A DNA stretch of 64,000 bases, taken from Centropus unirufus. Taxonomy: Eukaryota; Chordata; Aves; Cuculiformes; Centropidae. The stretch lies in NCBI GenBank assembly GCA_013397695.1, contig VYZI01000242.1, positions 779,822 through 843,821 of the forward strand, written 5' to 3'. Positions 40,014 through 54,262 of this stretch are shown in pieces. Below the pieces are notes generated by a model, which was given only the letters and a program-made list of their open reading frames with translations, was not told the DNA's origin and made no database searches. The translations under genes and the position numbers were made by a program. Positions within the stretch are counted from its first letter, which is position 1. Each line of letters begins with the position of its first letter.

Positions 40014-40489
40014 GTAGGATTTGAAACAACTCCGTGCTACTGGGCACAATAGAGAGCAGCTCTGCATTGCCAATAATGAGTGACGCAATTAGATCTCCTA
40101 GTCTAGAAAATGAGTTGTATCATTTGACCTCTCCCCGGAGAAAAGAGATTGTGGGCTAGGTGTGATGGCTGTCCTGTGTCCTGGTTGCCCGGTGGACCTC
40201 TTCGTTTTGTACACATGGAATGTGCTAGCACATTGTGTTTCTGTTTTAGCAGATGAGTGGAAATGACGCACCAGGGTGACGGTGCCAGAAGTTAGGTGAA
40301 AAAAAACTTTCTAGACAATACTTTTTAGGCTGCTCTCATGACAGACATTTGAGAGATGAGTACAGCTAGGCTTTACTTCTTTGCCTTCTTTGCCTGAGAA
40401 GGTAATCTTTTTCAGGGATAAGTGTGAAAAATGCTTAATAACATTTCTGAGAAAAGCAAGCAGAGACAAGCCATTTGGTTTCTCCTGTG

Positions 40490-40492
<3 letters not shown>

Positions 40493-40525
<33 letters not shown>
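40493..40525 (+). repeat. (GT)n microsatellite
   Basis: A pure dinucleotide tract of 33 bases (16.5 GT units) lies between GAGC and GAACACC. It is the longest perfect short tandem repeat in the window and is probably polymorphic in length. Alternating GT can adopt Z-DNA, but nothing else nearby suggests a function. Confidence 0.97.
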
Positions 40526-40527
<2 letters not shown>

Positions 40528-43500
40528 CACCTTGGGAGAAGAAAAGTCATCTCAGTTTCCCTGGTTATTCATTACATGTCTGCAGCTTGCCTAATTAAAC
40601 TCTGAGAGGTTATCAGTGCTGGCAAAAGAGTCATTATGGGATACTGATTTTTTTTTTTTTCAATCAACTTTCCCAGTGGCTCAAAATTGTTACTATTTAT
40701 TGGTGGAAGAAAGTCAAAGCAGGAAAAGAAAATCAATCTGTGAGCTTGGGACACCCTGCCCTCGCCATGACGTCTAGTGCTTAGTATGTTATTAACGATA
40801 TATCAGAAGTAAGGAACACAGTCTCTCTGCCTTATTCAGAATAGCTTTTGTGACAAATGTGGTGTCCAGAGAGGGTCCAATGATAATGGTAAAAATAAAG
40901 ATGCTTTTCTCCCAGCTAATTGCACAGCCTAGGAAACTAGATTATAACTGTATGTAGGAGTATTTTAGTGAGACAAATGGATGTTTTTTTAACCGCTATG
41001 TCTAGCTTTGCTGGTAGACACATCAGAAAAAGAGATAAGAGCTATCTTTTGAATATGTTTCATGGAAATTCTATGGGTTAAACAGCAGTCATTGCTCAGA
41101 TTAAATTGCAGTCCAGTGTGTGCCTAAATGACTTTGGCCATCCATGCCAGTGCTGAATTCAGTCTAATGGGAATATTTTGACATAGTAAGGATTTGAGGA
41201 CCAGGGTATTTCCAGAGCTTTATATTCTTTTTTAACCACCGTATTCCTATCAGTATCAATGGGTGTTGAGCAATTAAAACCAACGCTTCTCGATTTGAAA
41301 TTCTGTTCCTGAGTGTCACGGTAGATTTACAGTTTACTACGTGCCATACCAAGAGGTTATATCCAGGGTATGATAGCCATCTGTAATCATCCAGAAATTC
41401 AGACACTGGGATTTCTTCACAGCTGCAATAACATTACTGTGAGATGTAATGTGTGGGACCTATCATGTCAGCTCCATAGATCATAGATAGTCCCTGCAAC
41501 AGGATGCCAGATCAGATTCCCAATCCCATCCCCTTAGATCTGTTCAAACTTTCAAAAATATGCCCAGTCCTTCCCACCAGCCTCGGAAGTCTAGGGAGAG
41601 GAAATGTGAAAAATAAGCCTCAAGATGCTTGGTCCTCTCCTCTTCAATCCTCTCACGTTCATTACTAAACCTTTGCTGGAAGAGTTGTTGTATACTGTGC
41701 TCATGATCTCTTCATTCTTTGTGTCTCAGCTTTGCTCTGTCTTCTGCAAGCTCCGTGTATTTACTTATCTGTCTACTTTTGACAATTACCTACCATCCCA
41801 TGTGTGATTATAGTACAAACATGTTCAAGAGAAGCTCTCTTAATAGGCTTTTGTTTCTGTTTGACGATTAATTTGTTTTGAAAATAAAAAAAGAGCTAGT
41901 ATCTGATGGTAAATAAATTTTGCTCCCTATTGGTTTTAAGACAAATAGCAGATTTATATTAGGGGAAAAAGTCATAGAGAAGAAGAACTGCAATTTGCTA
42001 CTGTGTATGAAATACTTTGCACAGCCCATAGAGAAGTGACGTAAGATAACAGAAGCTGACTACCAAGGTCAGGGAAAATATCTGAACTCGTTTAAACTTC
42101 CAGTACTAGGGGGGTCAGGCAGTAAAACAAACATGTGCTGCCCCATCAGGCATTCCATACTGATAATTTTGCTTTCAAATGTTTCTGACTGACATGACTT
42201 CTGTTGAATATGCTTCCTAAAGGTCAAGATGACACCCATCTTCTATGAGTTCTGTGACAGGATTTCCTGAATTCTAGACTGGGCAAAATATTTCTGGATG
42301 GTGAGAAAACACTTCTTTTTGCATCTTAAAATGTGAGCTGATTTCTAGACTGGATACCAGGGTGGAAACCTTTTCCATAATTTAGTGGGCTTTGCATGTA
42401 TGCTACTTAGAGCAAAATGTAATCTTCGTTTGGAAGGGTCTAAATACAAGGTGTTGTTAAGCACAGTGATAGGAAACACAAGATTTAAGTCCCAAAGAGT
42501 AAAAAGGGGAATGACATTGTGCTTATCTCCCTTCTCAGTTCAAAAGGAATGCCATTTTGCACACATCCTGCCACTTTGGCAGGATTTGACTGTTTTGAGG
42601 TTTCCTATTTAACTACTACCCCACACCAGCCATCTTTCCCTATTTTCTCCACTTTCCCCTGGGCGCAATTTAGTTCCTTTAAGATCACCAGCAAAGCCAT
42701 TTGGAATCTCTGTCAAATCCTGGCACAAATGGCCTTTGCAGCCAGCCTTTTGCCTGGCAAGAACGAACTCATCACGGGGGCGGTCCTAACACCATCAAGT
42801 TTCAAGTATAATTTGTAGCATGAATCCAAACTTGGATGTGACCTTGTCTTCTTTCTCACAAATACATCCTATTAATTTTATGCACATGTTGCAAGGTACC
42901 AATCTTTGTCTAGAACTTGATTTATTTAACAGCTTGGAGAATGAAGACAATGCCAGCTACATCTGCTTTTCTTAACCTCATGAGAGATACATAACACTCC
43001 AACATAAGCACAGGCATGTATATGTAGAAAATGTTCTAAATCTCTGCTGAGGAAGTAGACATGCCCCAAAATTATAGGAAAGATCCTTTTAGCTTAACCA
43101 GTTCTAATCAAAACCATTCAAAGCATTAAAAAAAAACATTATTCAATTCGTTTAACTTTTACCTGAGCATTGGCAAACATCCACAGACCTGTCTGGAGCC
43201 CCACTATGAATGGCTTTTGGATCTGGGAAGCAGTGTGTGTTGAAGTGGTGTTCAGATTTGCAATGACAAGCACATGCTCAGCTGTGGAAGAGCAAAGCTA
43301 AAATAATGAGCAACCTAATACTTGATTATCCTTGCACCAGACATGTGGGAAGATATTTTTGTTTGCATTTAGTAGTGAGAGTGAGGAAATATTTCTGGAT
43401 TCTGGGAAGCTTCTGCCTGGGACTTGAAAAGATGACATTGTCTGGTATACAAAAATCAGAAACATCAGCAGTCTCTCAAGGAATTATATCATCTTGGCTG

Positions 43501-46024
43501 GGATGAACCAAAGTTTACAGGGTGGATTTCTCTCTGCTCAGTGTGCTCCAGCACACCTTCCTCAGCGGGCGCGCTGAAGTGTCCTATTGCACAGACCAAC
43601 AGGCAGATAGTGCCAGTCTTGCACGTTTCACCAGTCTGCCCAAGGTTAAAATGCATGTCATTCCCGAGTTTACCTTAGGGGGGTTGTGCACAGGGCCCCT
43701 CTTCAGGCAACATAATCATTCTGGGACAGAATCCCAACACTTTCTCCAACAGTTTCTCCTCCTTTCCATGTTAAGACGCTCTATAGGTTGGCTTTTCCTT
43801 CCTGTTGCTCCCATGAGTAGCCGAGTTACATGAACTACTGTGTGACTAAGTTTAAAAAATCCTTTCTGCAGCTAGGAAGGCATTTGTCATTATCTCTGAT
43901 TCGGGGCTATTGCTTCAGTCACTTTTTGGGAGGTCTTGGGAAATCAGACTGGAATTTCCAAGTGTTTGTTGAATGGAGAGAGATGGCTGGTGAGGTTACT
44001 GAGGACAGATTGCGGCAGCAGGGAGCAGCTCAGGACCTAAAGATTAAATTCCCCACTGGCCATAGAACACCAAGAATGAAACAGTTGTATAGTATACCAT
44101 CTTTCATAACACTATTGTGCAAAACAAACCACTTTCACAGCAGGGCATCCTAGACTGCATTCTTCACTGGCAGTGAATCCTGGGTGTGCCCTGGTTCTCT
44201 TTCCCTTGTGGAGGACAGGCTGAGGATGCTTTATGGCCTCACCTGGAAGTAAGAGATCCTTCTGTTGCTGCATAATTAGAAGGGTGCAACATGCCTCTGA
44301 AATGATGTAAAACACTAATGCATTTGACCCAGAGACTAAAACATTCACACTGAAGTATTTTTGCCATGACGCTTGGTTCAGTGTCAAGCTTCAGGCAACT
44401 TGCTGATATGCATTAAATCATCATTTTTATTTGGAGATCCCCTTTTTAATGGTTTAAGATTTTTCCCTGAAAGGACTATTTCAATTATATTGTTCCTCCT
44501 GTTTTAACTCCAGCCAGGAATTAATACACGTGGAAAGTTCCAGTAAATATATTCCAATTTTTTTCTACAAACTAGCTGAGTGCGAAAGGTCTGCCACAGG
44601 GAATGAGTAGCATGTGGTGTCTGCTCAGGGCACCGAACTGAATGCCTCAGACAGGGCAAAGACGACTCCAAAGCAACATTTACTCTTCGCTGTCACCAGA
44701 CTTCTGGGAAACTCAAATTTAAAATCTCTCTGTTGCAATCAACTCCCATGCCTCTCCAGAGTGGGGTCATCCCTGCTTTTGCATCTAAAGGTCTTGTGAT
44801 TTCTCACAGTTTAGGATATTAACCAGGACAAAATACAATTTATGGCTTGGTGCCCTTCACAATTTGATGTGCAGATGGTAGCTTTGAATTTTAATGCTTC
44901 TGTGAATATTAAAAACCTGTCATTTGTTAACTTAAAATTGGATGTTGTTTATATCCTATGCTTGAGCATTTTAAAAATAAATGGATGCTCATTAGGCTGC
45001 CGAGAGAGCCTACATCACGGTCTTACTCCTGAAGAAGATATTAATCAGCTTTCTAAGGCTACAAACACATCGCAGCCAGCTATGGCCTCATTACCTCCTT
45101 TCCAGATTTAGATCAATCTTCAAAATGCCACAGGAGACCTGATTCTAAGTAAGTCAGTTTGGCTCCTCTGCTGTGAGCAGACAGTGCACCCTGAGTTTGT
45201 CATCTGCTCGCTGGCTGCCCAAGAGCCCCACCACCATCTGCCTCCAGCCAAGGCAGTACACTAGGGAACTGAGGGCTGTGCAGAGCTGGCAGTTCAGGCA
45301 GCCCCAAAATCCTGTGCTCTGTGCCCCTGAAAAAGTATTTCCTTTCAAAATCAGTCAGTGAAAGTCATTATGGGAGAGGGTCATGAGTGAGTGTGTACTC
45401 ATCAGAGCTGGTGCGTAAAGGAGAACTACTTAGAAAACAGTCATGGGCAGCATCTTGATTAAGAAAAATGCAGAGCCTTATGACACACAAGACTTTGATT
45501 AACCTCCATACCAACATTAGTAACTAGTAATGTTCCTGTAATACATTATAGATTTTATGGTTTTTGTATAATGGCTCTCTGTGTTGATTATTAAAAGCTG
45601 AATTGATTGGCTTTTAGCATTGTGATGGCATTGGTATTCTGATACGAAGTTCATGGTATTTTAGAAGTAGCTGGGTGGATCAGATTGACTTGTGGATGTT
45701 GTCCAACTGTACTGTGGGGTTTGATACACTGCTGCTCATCTCTAGCAACTACATGTCTGCTTTAACCTCTCTACCACTAACGCAGTCCTAGCAGACTGTG
45801 TGCTCCTAGGATAGCTCCATTTTGGGTTGAATTTTCTGCTTAGAGCAAGATTGTGTAGATGCTGTCAGACTCTGAAGGTAGAATGGGTTTATCAGTACTC
45901 CCTCACTCAACTTCACTTTAAAACAGTTTTTTCAGAAACAAGGGTCCTTCCAGACTAAAACAGCTCAAAGGCATCTAACTGTTTTTAAGTCTGTGTCTCA
46001 AATTGTAGCTGAACAATATGTTTC

Positions 46025-46040
46025 ACCACCTGCTGGTGGT
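46025..46040. repeat. Short inverted repeat over an E-box-like CACCTG
   Basis: ACCACC-TGCT-GGTGGT is a perfect 6-bp stem with a 4-base spacer and contains CACCTG. TGCTGGTGG also partly resembles the minus-strand CTCF core (CCCTGGTGG), though several positions differ. Confidence 0.7.
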
Positions 46041-49000
46041 TCTCTTACCAATTGCTAGAAAAGCTCACTTCATTCAGAGTCTCGTCATCAGAAGTTTAGG
46101 CTAAGAGCAATTTATTAGGAAAGATTTTTTTCATGTTTCATTGGATGCTTTCCTGAAATGAAGCACCAACTTTGATTGAAAATAAATAAATAGGTGAAAC
46201 AACTGAATGGATTCTGGCTTGTGGCTAGTTCATGCCATGGAGTTTCTTTCCTCTTCCACATATCAGCAGAAGTAAACTAAATTCTCATCTCAATGTTTAT
46301 GTTGTCACTTCAGGCTTGGAAAGGCCTGCAAGTGGGGCAGCTGGAGATGGATGAGGTGAGCTACCAGAGCAGGGCTTGTCAAAACATGCACATCACCAGC
46401 TGGGCAAATCCCAAAGGGATGCCTGACTTCATTCAGCCTTCACTGACTGAAGAGAGGATACAAGGCTGCAAAACGTACTATTCTAGTTTTAGGCTGCACT
46501 AATGACAATAAGATAGCCACCTACTTTATTGAAAAGGAAAAAGGTTTATTTAATGCCCATTCTGAACACTTCTGGTTCCCTTTGAACTGGCAAGATCAGC
46601 TAACTACAGCCATCACAAATCCCTTCCTCAAGAAGGTATATTCTTCATTGTAGCGGTTTCCTCAGCTTCCCTGAAAGGAGCAGACCTGAAGCTTAGTAGC
46701 CATATAGACAGGTTTCTTCAGAAGATGCTAGAGCTTATGGCAGTTTTAAGAGTACTTTCACAGTGAGCCCTGCTTTATTCATTGAATTGTGTGTACAGTC
46801 ACAACAGTGAAGTAAAATTCATGAGCAGTCCTTCATCTCCACACCACCACTGATCCTAGAGCCAAGGCCTTCTGTGTTGAGGGCCATCGGCTGGATGTGC
46901 AGAAGTACTTGCCTATAAAGAAATGTGGGATCAAGTGGAAGGCAGATATTGAGAAAGCTCTGGAAAAAAAAGTCTGTCAGTGACTGGACTGGAACTGTCT
47001 CAAGGCTCCTTGTAACTGTACTGAACAAAGGAAATGTCTCCAAGACATTTTTTCGTCTGGCTTCTGATAAGATAGCAAGCTGCATACTGTGTTCAAAAGT
47101 ATAATGTTTTTTTCCTGAGTCAGCTTTTACAGAGGGAAATAGTTCCATTTTTTTCTTGGAGCAGCTCAGATGGAAGGAATGACATTTTGGCAAGTCTGTA
47201 GAAAAGGGTGGGGTGTGTTATGGGGCAGGATGCTCAAATGGAAAACTTTACTCCCTTGAACTTGAATTATTATATTATCCTTTGGATATAAAACTCTAGA
47301 TTTCTACTGTTTTCATAATCCTGGGAATTGTTAAAATTCTAACTATGAAGGAGAGAATTGTAGGAGACTGTTCCCTGAAAAGTTCACAAAGGTCTTTACA
47401 GTAAATGGAAACAAATCAAAGCTTTGGGTTTCAAATATTGACTTTTGTTTGAGGAAGGAAATAAAATGGTTACCCAGCTTTCCACTGTTGAAGAAGGATT
47501 TGATTGGTCCAGTTTTTCTAAAGTAGGAGAACAATAGAACAATAAGTTCTGTCGGTTTTGTATACTGACCTTTAATGATAGTCTACTTCTGATCATCGCT
47601 GCTTTTGTCACTAGAAACGTGTGGAAACATAAAAAAGAAATTGACTTTACCTATCTACATATTACCCACCCAGGAAACATATCTTCCTCTGCAGTGACAG
47701 CAGATGGGAGCCACACCAGGTGAAAATGTCTGTGAGGCATTCACATAGCATGAATTGAGATGGAGAAGCCCAATTTAAGTAGGTTTTTTATCTCCTGTGG
47801 GTTTGGGGGCAGGTAGTTAGAAGACAGTGGGACCAGGCTGGTAGTGCATAGTTTTGATCTTCAGTTTCAGGGACTTTTCAGGTAATGCTGGTTGTATCGA
47901 AAGTGTCTCACATTGACTGCCTCCCTTATTAGTTCTTCCCACTAGGATTTCCAAGACAGTTGCTTACATCATGTTCAAGGCAATAGAAAAGACTTTAGAC
48001 TCAATAACAGAATGAATACCATGTAATTCATTAGAGGTCAAGAGTCTAAGGAGCAGTCCTTCCTTAGTTGATATATAATTATTTAACATTCTTTTAAAAG
48101 GCATCAAAATTCTAATCTTCAGAGCAGAAGAATTATCTCACTAAGAAGCTTTGAAGTGGACTAGAAACGAGAACCCAGGGAGTGCAAGCATTTCAATGCA
48201 AGCCCTCTAATAAAGAGCATATGGACAAATTATAAACTTGTCTAAGACTTCATGTAGCACTTGACTGTGGCCAAGCTCTAAACTTTCTCATAAAATGTTT
48301 TTAATGGGCCAACTGGACTATTATGGTGAAGGGAGGGAGAACTTTTAGTCTTGGTCAATGTTTCCTGATCAGCCCAGAAGAAAATCTAGTTTCACCTCGT
48401 TCTTTAATTAATACTTTGATTTTACCTATGTGAATTTTCTTCCACATAGCAGAAACAACAGTGGTTCTTGCTCTCAGTATGTACAAGATGTGCCAACAAT
48501 TTCTGTTGACACTTATACTGGTATCTGTCTCCTTAAATCAGACACACGTTGGGAATCCAAAGCAGTAGTTGCTAACACAGCTTATTACGCAAAATGTAGA
48601 AACAGTGCTGTAAACAATACAACAGAATGAATTACTGCAAGCAGCCTTCACTATGAGCCAACCTGCAGTCATGTCTGTGTGCAAATGAGATGCTGTTGTG
48701 GGGTTCAATCAATGCTCCCATAAACAGTCCTTATCTTTGCATCTTATTTATACACAATTGATAAATAACATGAAATATAGAAGCAAACTTTCACTTATGT
48801 AATTACATCATGGAGGATACAGCTGGTGCAGTAGAGAAAAATCACCAGCTGGCTCTCTGACTCTGGAAACTGGCAAAGTAGATTGGATTTTCTGCTAATA
48901 AAATGAGGCCTCTGGAATGGTAGAAGCCAAGGAAGTGCTGGCGAAGACAGTATCTTCCCCGGGGACACAAGGAGTACAGCAGCCGTCATGACATGGGCTC

Positions 49001-49336
49001 CCAGCCTCAGAGCTTTGCTCCTTAGCAGTAAAGTTCCTTACCAGTAACTTAAAGTTATTCCGTGGTGTCTCATTGCCTTCTGAAACAGCCCTTCCAGCAA
49101 ACCTCTCATCTCTGGAGGGGCAGAAGAGTTAGCTATTTCAGTATCACATCTCTGAAAACCTGGAGATAACAAAACTGTAACACATGTACAGTACTTTGAA
49201 GCCTACTGCTTCCCTTTCCCTGGAGCCAGTAGTAATAACTTTCTGGCTGTGTTCAGTGGACTGACTTTTAGCTGTGGTTTTAGTCAGAAAAGAGCTGTAC
49301 TTATAAGGAAGCACAGTTCACATAAAATAAGAGAAG

Positions 49337-49543
49337 ATGTGGCTGGGCCCTATTTCTGGGCCAGATGGGAGTGCCCTGGTATCTCACCTGGCCGTGCATG
49401 AACAAGTAGCCCTAGCTGACTGTGAAAGGGCTCTATCATGCCTCCTCACTGTCCTGCAGAGCAGAGGTGGTGGTGGTGATGACAGCAGCAGCTCTCATCA
49501 AACTTATTGCCACAGGGAATGGTTCCAGAAAAATGGTAACTGA
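49337..49543 (+). other. Short open reading frame containing a Gly4-Asp2-Ser4 run, unrecognised
   Basis: A 68-codon frame encodes a hydrophobic/acidic stretch followed by SRGGGGDDSSSSHQ, produced by a GGT repeat followed by AGC-type codons (49466-49496). An acceptor-like TGTCCTGCAG precedes the repeat, and a donor-like ATGGTAACT lies at its end. Homopolymer runs like this occur in real proteins but also arise from trinucleotide slippage. No family is recognised. Confidence 0.1.
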
Positions 49544-50634
49544 GTATGTATGGCTAAGACACTGCTATCGTTAGAAGTTGCGTTGCTTCCTTTATCTGCT
49601 TCTCCTTCTCTACCCCCTACCCTTTGATAAAAAAATGGGCATTATAGTTGTGCTTTGAAGAACTCAGTGTATGTCACTCATAACTCCCCAACCAAAAGGA
49701 ATTACAGCTCTGGGCTGTATACCTAAGTCTTGGCAATTTTATTCCAGAGTGGTTACAGGAACAAAAAATATGGGAGATGTGTCCTTCCCCCATCAGCTAC
49801 TAGTTTCAGCTACACTACTCTTGACACAACCCATTCACATAATCTACTCAAGTGAGATGCTGTTCAAGTCTCTTCTTGATGTCTTCTACTGCAAGCCCAA
49901 GTGATGGCACGTCTTTCTTTAGGTATCTCAAAATGAGCAATTCTCCAGGTCTAGACATCTAGCTCCTACTGTGTTCCGACCTACTGATCTGTGGCCCTTT
50001 TCCATCCAGTGGCCTCGGTGTCTTTATTACTCAGGGTGTAAATATTCATGAAATACCTCATCTATCATAATCTGTACCCCTGACTTGATCATCTCACCTA
50101 GTCTGTCCACTCACCTACTCTAACAAATCCTTTCTTGGCTCTCATGTACTTTGATCTCCTGCCCCTTCTAGCAAACATTCATATATTGTTTATTTTCCAA
50201 TAGGTTTTGCAACTTCTGGATTTTTTGGTCAGCCTTAGATCATATTTTTCCAAATAAAATGAACCCAATAGAAGTACTGTGCTTTTTCATTTGTTTGTTC
50301 AACTTGCTGCCAAGAGTGGGATCTGGTGTGACAGAGTCTGGGTGTAGGTCAGGTTCAAGATGTTCTCCATGTCCCTTTGAGGTATCATCTCACAAGCAAA
50401 ACTGGCAGGATGAAAGATGGAAGTTAGCATTGCAGTTTGTACATGGGTCACCTAATCCATATGTTTTGTGAGTGTTGAGCAGGTGCCTGTTTAGCAAGTT
50501 GTGTTTGGGTTCTTTGTTATAAACTCTTTAGTTAATTACTCTTTTCAACTTTCTATCACCAAAAGGAGCTTATGTGACAAGTTTGGGAAGGGGTGTCAAG
50601 CCATTAGGACATTTTGAACAAGTTCAGAGCTGCA

Positions 50635-50675
50635 GATTGATCTCGGAAAGGTCTGTTCTAACCTAACGACCTTAA
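50635..50675 (+). mobile_element. Possible CR1 3' tail remnant
   Basis: The stretch GATTGATCTCGGAAAGGTCT and GTTCTAACCTAACGACCTTA resembles the CR1 end 'GATGATCTTAGAGGTCTTTTCCAACCTAAATGATTCTATG' on the + strand. The terminal ATTCTATG octamers are not recognisable, and upstream sequence matches only loosely. Chance similarity cannot be excluded. Confidence 0.35.
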
Positions 50676-52853
50676 AGAATGCTCTTCTCTGTCCTAGGAA
50701 GAGGGAAGATCTCTATATATGGATCACAGACCACAAAACCAAATCACTTGGCATTCACCTCTTCCTATCACCTTAGCAGGTAAAAAAGCTTTTGACAGGC
50801 TGTATAACTGTGGTTTTCAGAACTCTTAGAGAAGCACCCTTGAATACCACAAAACTAGGATTTGATGCAAGAAAATAGCATCACAGAAGCCAAAAAGGTG
50901 TCTCTCATTTTAAGTAAGTCTGAACTTTTCAATTCCCTTCCCCTGCTTCCCTGAATGTTACATAGTAGTTGGGTAGGCTTCGTATAACTCTGTGAAGGAT
51001 GGAAACTGAAAGATGATTAACTGAACACTTGTTCAGAAAAGGTGCTTTTTTTTTTTTTTTGAGAAGTATGGTGCTAATTCGAGAAGCTACCCAAGAGTTA
51101 TGGCTGGGCAGCAGAAAATCATGAAGAAAAATAGCAGAAAAGAATTTGATGACTAACTGACCTAGTGCATTGAAAAATAACTTGAAACACATATTTAGTT
51201 TAAGCTTAGTTCTTGTTAAGAAAGTGATTATTTTCATGTTTTGAAATTTTATGAATTAGGACAGCTCACTTGACTAACATACTGAGTCAAGTGGCTGGCA
51301 GGCGAGAACAATGGGACAGGCCTACCCTCACCTTCAGAATGATTCTGCATAGCAGTAGTTTTTGAAATGTGTGAAGGTTTCCTTGGCTCCTGTTCCCTGC
51401 CATACATTGTCAATTGTACAAGCTTGATTGAGATGGGTGTCTGTAGATAGGTTGAATTTCAGAGGTTGTGCTCCCCATTAGAACAAGGGCAATATCTCAA
51501 TTTCTGGTACATTTCTAAAACCAAATGTTCTAATAGATGTCAATTGTTAGGTATCTGAGACCAGGAAATGAGATTCAGTAGCAGCTGGAATAGGTTGCAT
51601 AAAGATGAGAAACCTCCAGGTTGTCTCTACACCACATTTGTCAAAACACCCTTGCACAAAGCCATTAAATGGGTTCTCCTCTGAGGTATTGCCAATTTTA
51701 AAATAGTATCTTCTAATTTGACAGCGCTGGTTTCTGTCCTCTCTGCTCACGCTGGTTTATAAGAAATGCATCATTCCTGCTACTGACATTCAGCAACAGC
51801 CTTGCAAACCACTGACTACCAAATTCTCACCAGCTACATGTGACAACTACACAAGAACAGCGATGGTGAACAAGTTCTGCTGAGGCCACCACTCAGTCTG
51901 CAGCACCTTGTGACAGGTGGCCAGACAGAGGGACCTGGCTCCTGGATGGCAGTTCAGAGACGTGGCATCACGAAGAGACAAGGCTGTTTGCAAAGTTTTT
52001 TGTCTCAGAATTACAGTATCCCAGAACACTATTTTAACAGTAGCTTTCCAACACTGTGGCTTTGCTCCTTCTACCCTCCATTACCAGGATTTGTGTTTTG
52101 GTTTTGTTTCTTTTCAAAGCATATAGAGGGGCTGCAACCGCACTGCCAAGCACTAGGAAGACTCAAAATATGGCTGGGGAGAGACATGTGCATCCATCCA
52201 TAAACCCCAAATGCAAAAATGATGTACTGGACAACGTGTGTGAAATACCAGACCTCCCTGCAGGGCTGTCGGTGTGGTTCCAATCCTGTCAATGTCTTCA
52301 GAAAGCAGAGCCATCACAAATGCCCCATTAGTCAAGGGTTAGCTAGTCCCACAGCTGTCACTGTGAATACCCTGTCCTGGGCTCGGTCTACAAAAGACTC
52401 ACTTGCCAATGTGAGTGTTTCATGGTGAAGGGGACAGTGGGGAGGCAGGACCATCTGCTTAGTTTCAAAGGACAAAATCAGGGCCAGAAAGTAATTACAG
52501 GCATGTTATGGAGAAGATATAGTACAGAGCCATTTTGCGAACCCCTGAAGAGAGAATGGACCAAGCTGTGCTTGTTGCTACACTGAAATTAGCAATGAAG
52601 AGTTTTATCGTCTGTGATGCTACATTGTCTGAAAAAGGTAGGTTTGACTTCAGTTCCTACAGTAGCCCATGGTCACATTGAAGATATCCCTTTCTGTATG
52701 TCTGTATAAAGCTATACATGACCTTCAGAAAAAAATTGAATGTACAAACTTATATTATGTAGATGTGGAAATCAAAGCTAAAGATTTACTTATTGTATCT
52801 TTGGGAAGGATCTTCCTTCCAAAAACCTAAACATTTTACTTTTTGACAAGAAA

Positions 52854-52870
52854 CATATATATATATATAC
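52854..52870 (+). repeat. Short (AT)n tract
   Basis: A pure alternating AT run of about 16 bases sits between GAAAC and CATG. It is a minor microsatellite. Confidence 0.85.
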
Positions 52871-54224
52871 ATGTTAAGAACATTTCATTTTAAAAGCTCT
52901 AACATGAAATTATTCTAGTTTTGCTGAGTTATTCATAGTAAATAAAGTTTATGCCCTCATTTACATGTGACCATTTGCCTGATCTCTATCAAAAGCAGGA
53001 GGTACACTTTTATGTAGTACACTAGCGTTTTGGTTCGTAAGTATTTATGCTCTCCCATATAAAATACACGATCAGGTTCTTTTGCATAGCCTCACTGGGT
53101 TTTATTGCTTGTAAGCCTGAACTGAAGACAGTAGACACTATTTTGTTTTGAGTTGCTATAAATTTTGACATTTGCTGAAGAGGATAATTCATGTAGTGCT
53201 GTAAGACTGTTGTTTGAATTCCAGCAGGAAAAATGTCTGTTTTGAAAGAAAGGCTTGTTTAAAATCACAAATCTCATATGAGAAGCCAGATAATAAAGCC
53301 AAAAAGGGGAACGAAAACAATTCTTACAAGGCAGACCTCTAAGCTTTGAATTGCCTGATGTATGAGCTGTCAGAAATCCAAAGTTCACCATGTGCAGAGA
53401 AATGTTTTGCAAAATCCCTAAGTTAGGGCTTTCTTGGCAGGATGTATTTCCTGAGCAGCATTTTGAAAAATTTCATTGCTTACAATTGTAAAAAGCTTGC
53501 AAAATGGGGCCTGTTCTGCAGTAGAAGTAGAAATGCCATGTTAGGGCCTATTTTCAACATTTGCTCGTGCTGCTGTAGTCACTATTTCCTTGCCATTCTT
53601 AGCACTAATAAAGGTTTGTACCCTTTTGGTTCAGCTGTGATACATGAACTTCCTAAACATTTTTTGAGTCAAAATTATTGAGCATTTAGGAGGTAGAATA
53701 CAGCATCTGAAATCTGAAGGCCATACTAGATCTGTCACTAGAGAAATGGATCACCAGTGCTAGTTACTCAATATAACAAGTTAATGTGAGTGGTGGCTCA
53801 CTTACAGTAATGTAAGAAACTGTTACAGATCTTAAAGCTCAAGGTCCAAATGCGCTGAAGACACTTTCAGGTTTTGCTAATAGCATTTATTTGTGTGGCA
53901 GGTTCAAAACAAGCCAGGAAGGTATCAATCACTAAGAGTACTTTAAATGAAATTGTATGTCTTAAATCAACTTCAGATTAGAGAAATATTTTTACAGGAT
54001 CCAGAATGTTAATAGCAAACATCTTTGGTCTAATTGTGCATTTTCTCAACTCCTTATGGCAGTTCCCCAAGTAAGGAAGGGCTGTAGAAGAGATGGACTG
54101 AAATTAAGAGGTTCTAGCCTACCCTAAACCTACCCTGACATACATTATCACCAGACCTGGTCTCCCTAGTTAACCCACACATCACTTCACCTGCTATAAA
54201 TCCCACCAGATCACAACCAGCTGT

Positions 54225-54262
54225 ATGCAAATAAGAAATGTGGGCACAGGGACTATAAAAAG
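54225..54262 (+). promoter_or_regulatory. Promoter-like octamer plus TATA arrangement
   Basis: A perfect octamer motif ATGCAAAT (54225-54232) stands about 21 bases upstream of a good TATA box TATAAAAAG (54254-54262) on the + strand. Octamer elements (bound by POU/Oct factors) shortly upstream of TATA boxes are known from immunoglobulin and histone H2B promoters. A transcript would be expected to start near 54285-54295. Downstream are a splice-acceptor-like tract ending CTTCTCAG at 54366 and a donor-like GTAAGT at 54393. No recognisable gene follows, so this may be a chance co-occurrence in AT-rich DNA. Confidence 0.25.

Larger units (their letters stand above)
36991..50634. other. Unique non-coding DNA
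   Basis: Besides the GT microsatellite (40.49 kb), the A/G-rich tract at 39.97 kb, the small inverted repeat at 46.03 kb and the Gly/Ser open frame at 49.34 kb, I see no repeat or gene. The longest open frame is 124 codons (46819-47193, minus strand), unrecognised. Confidence 0.7.

Noticed and set aside
46819..47193. Minus-strand open frame of 124 codons
   Set aside because: No known motif or splice context; composition like other random frames in the window.
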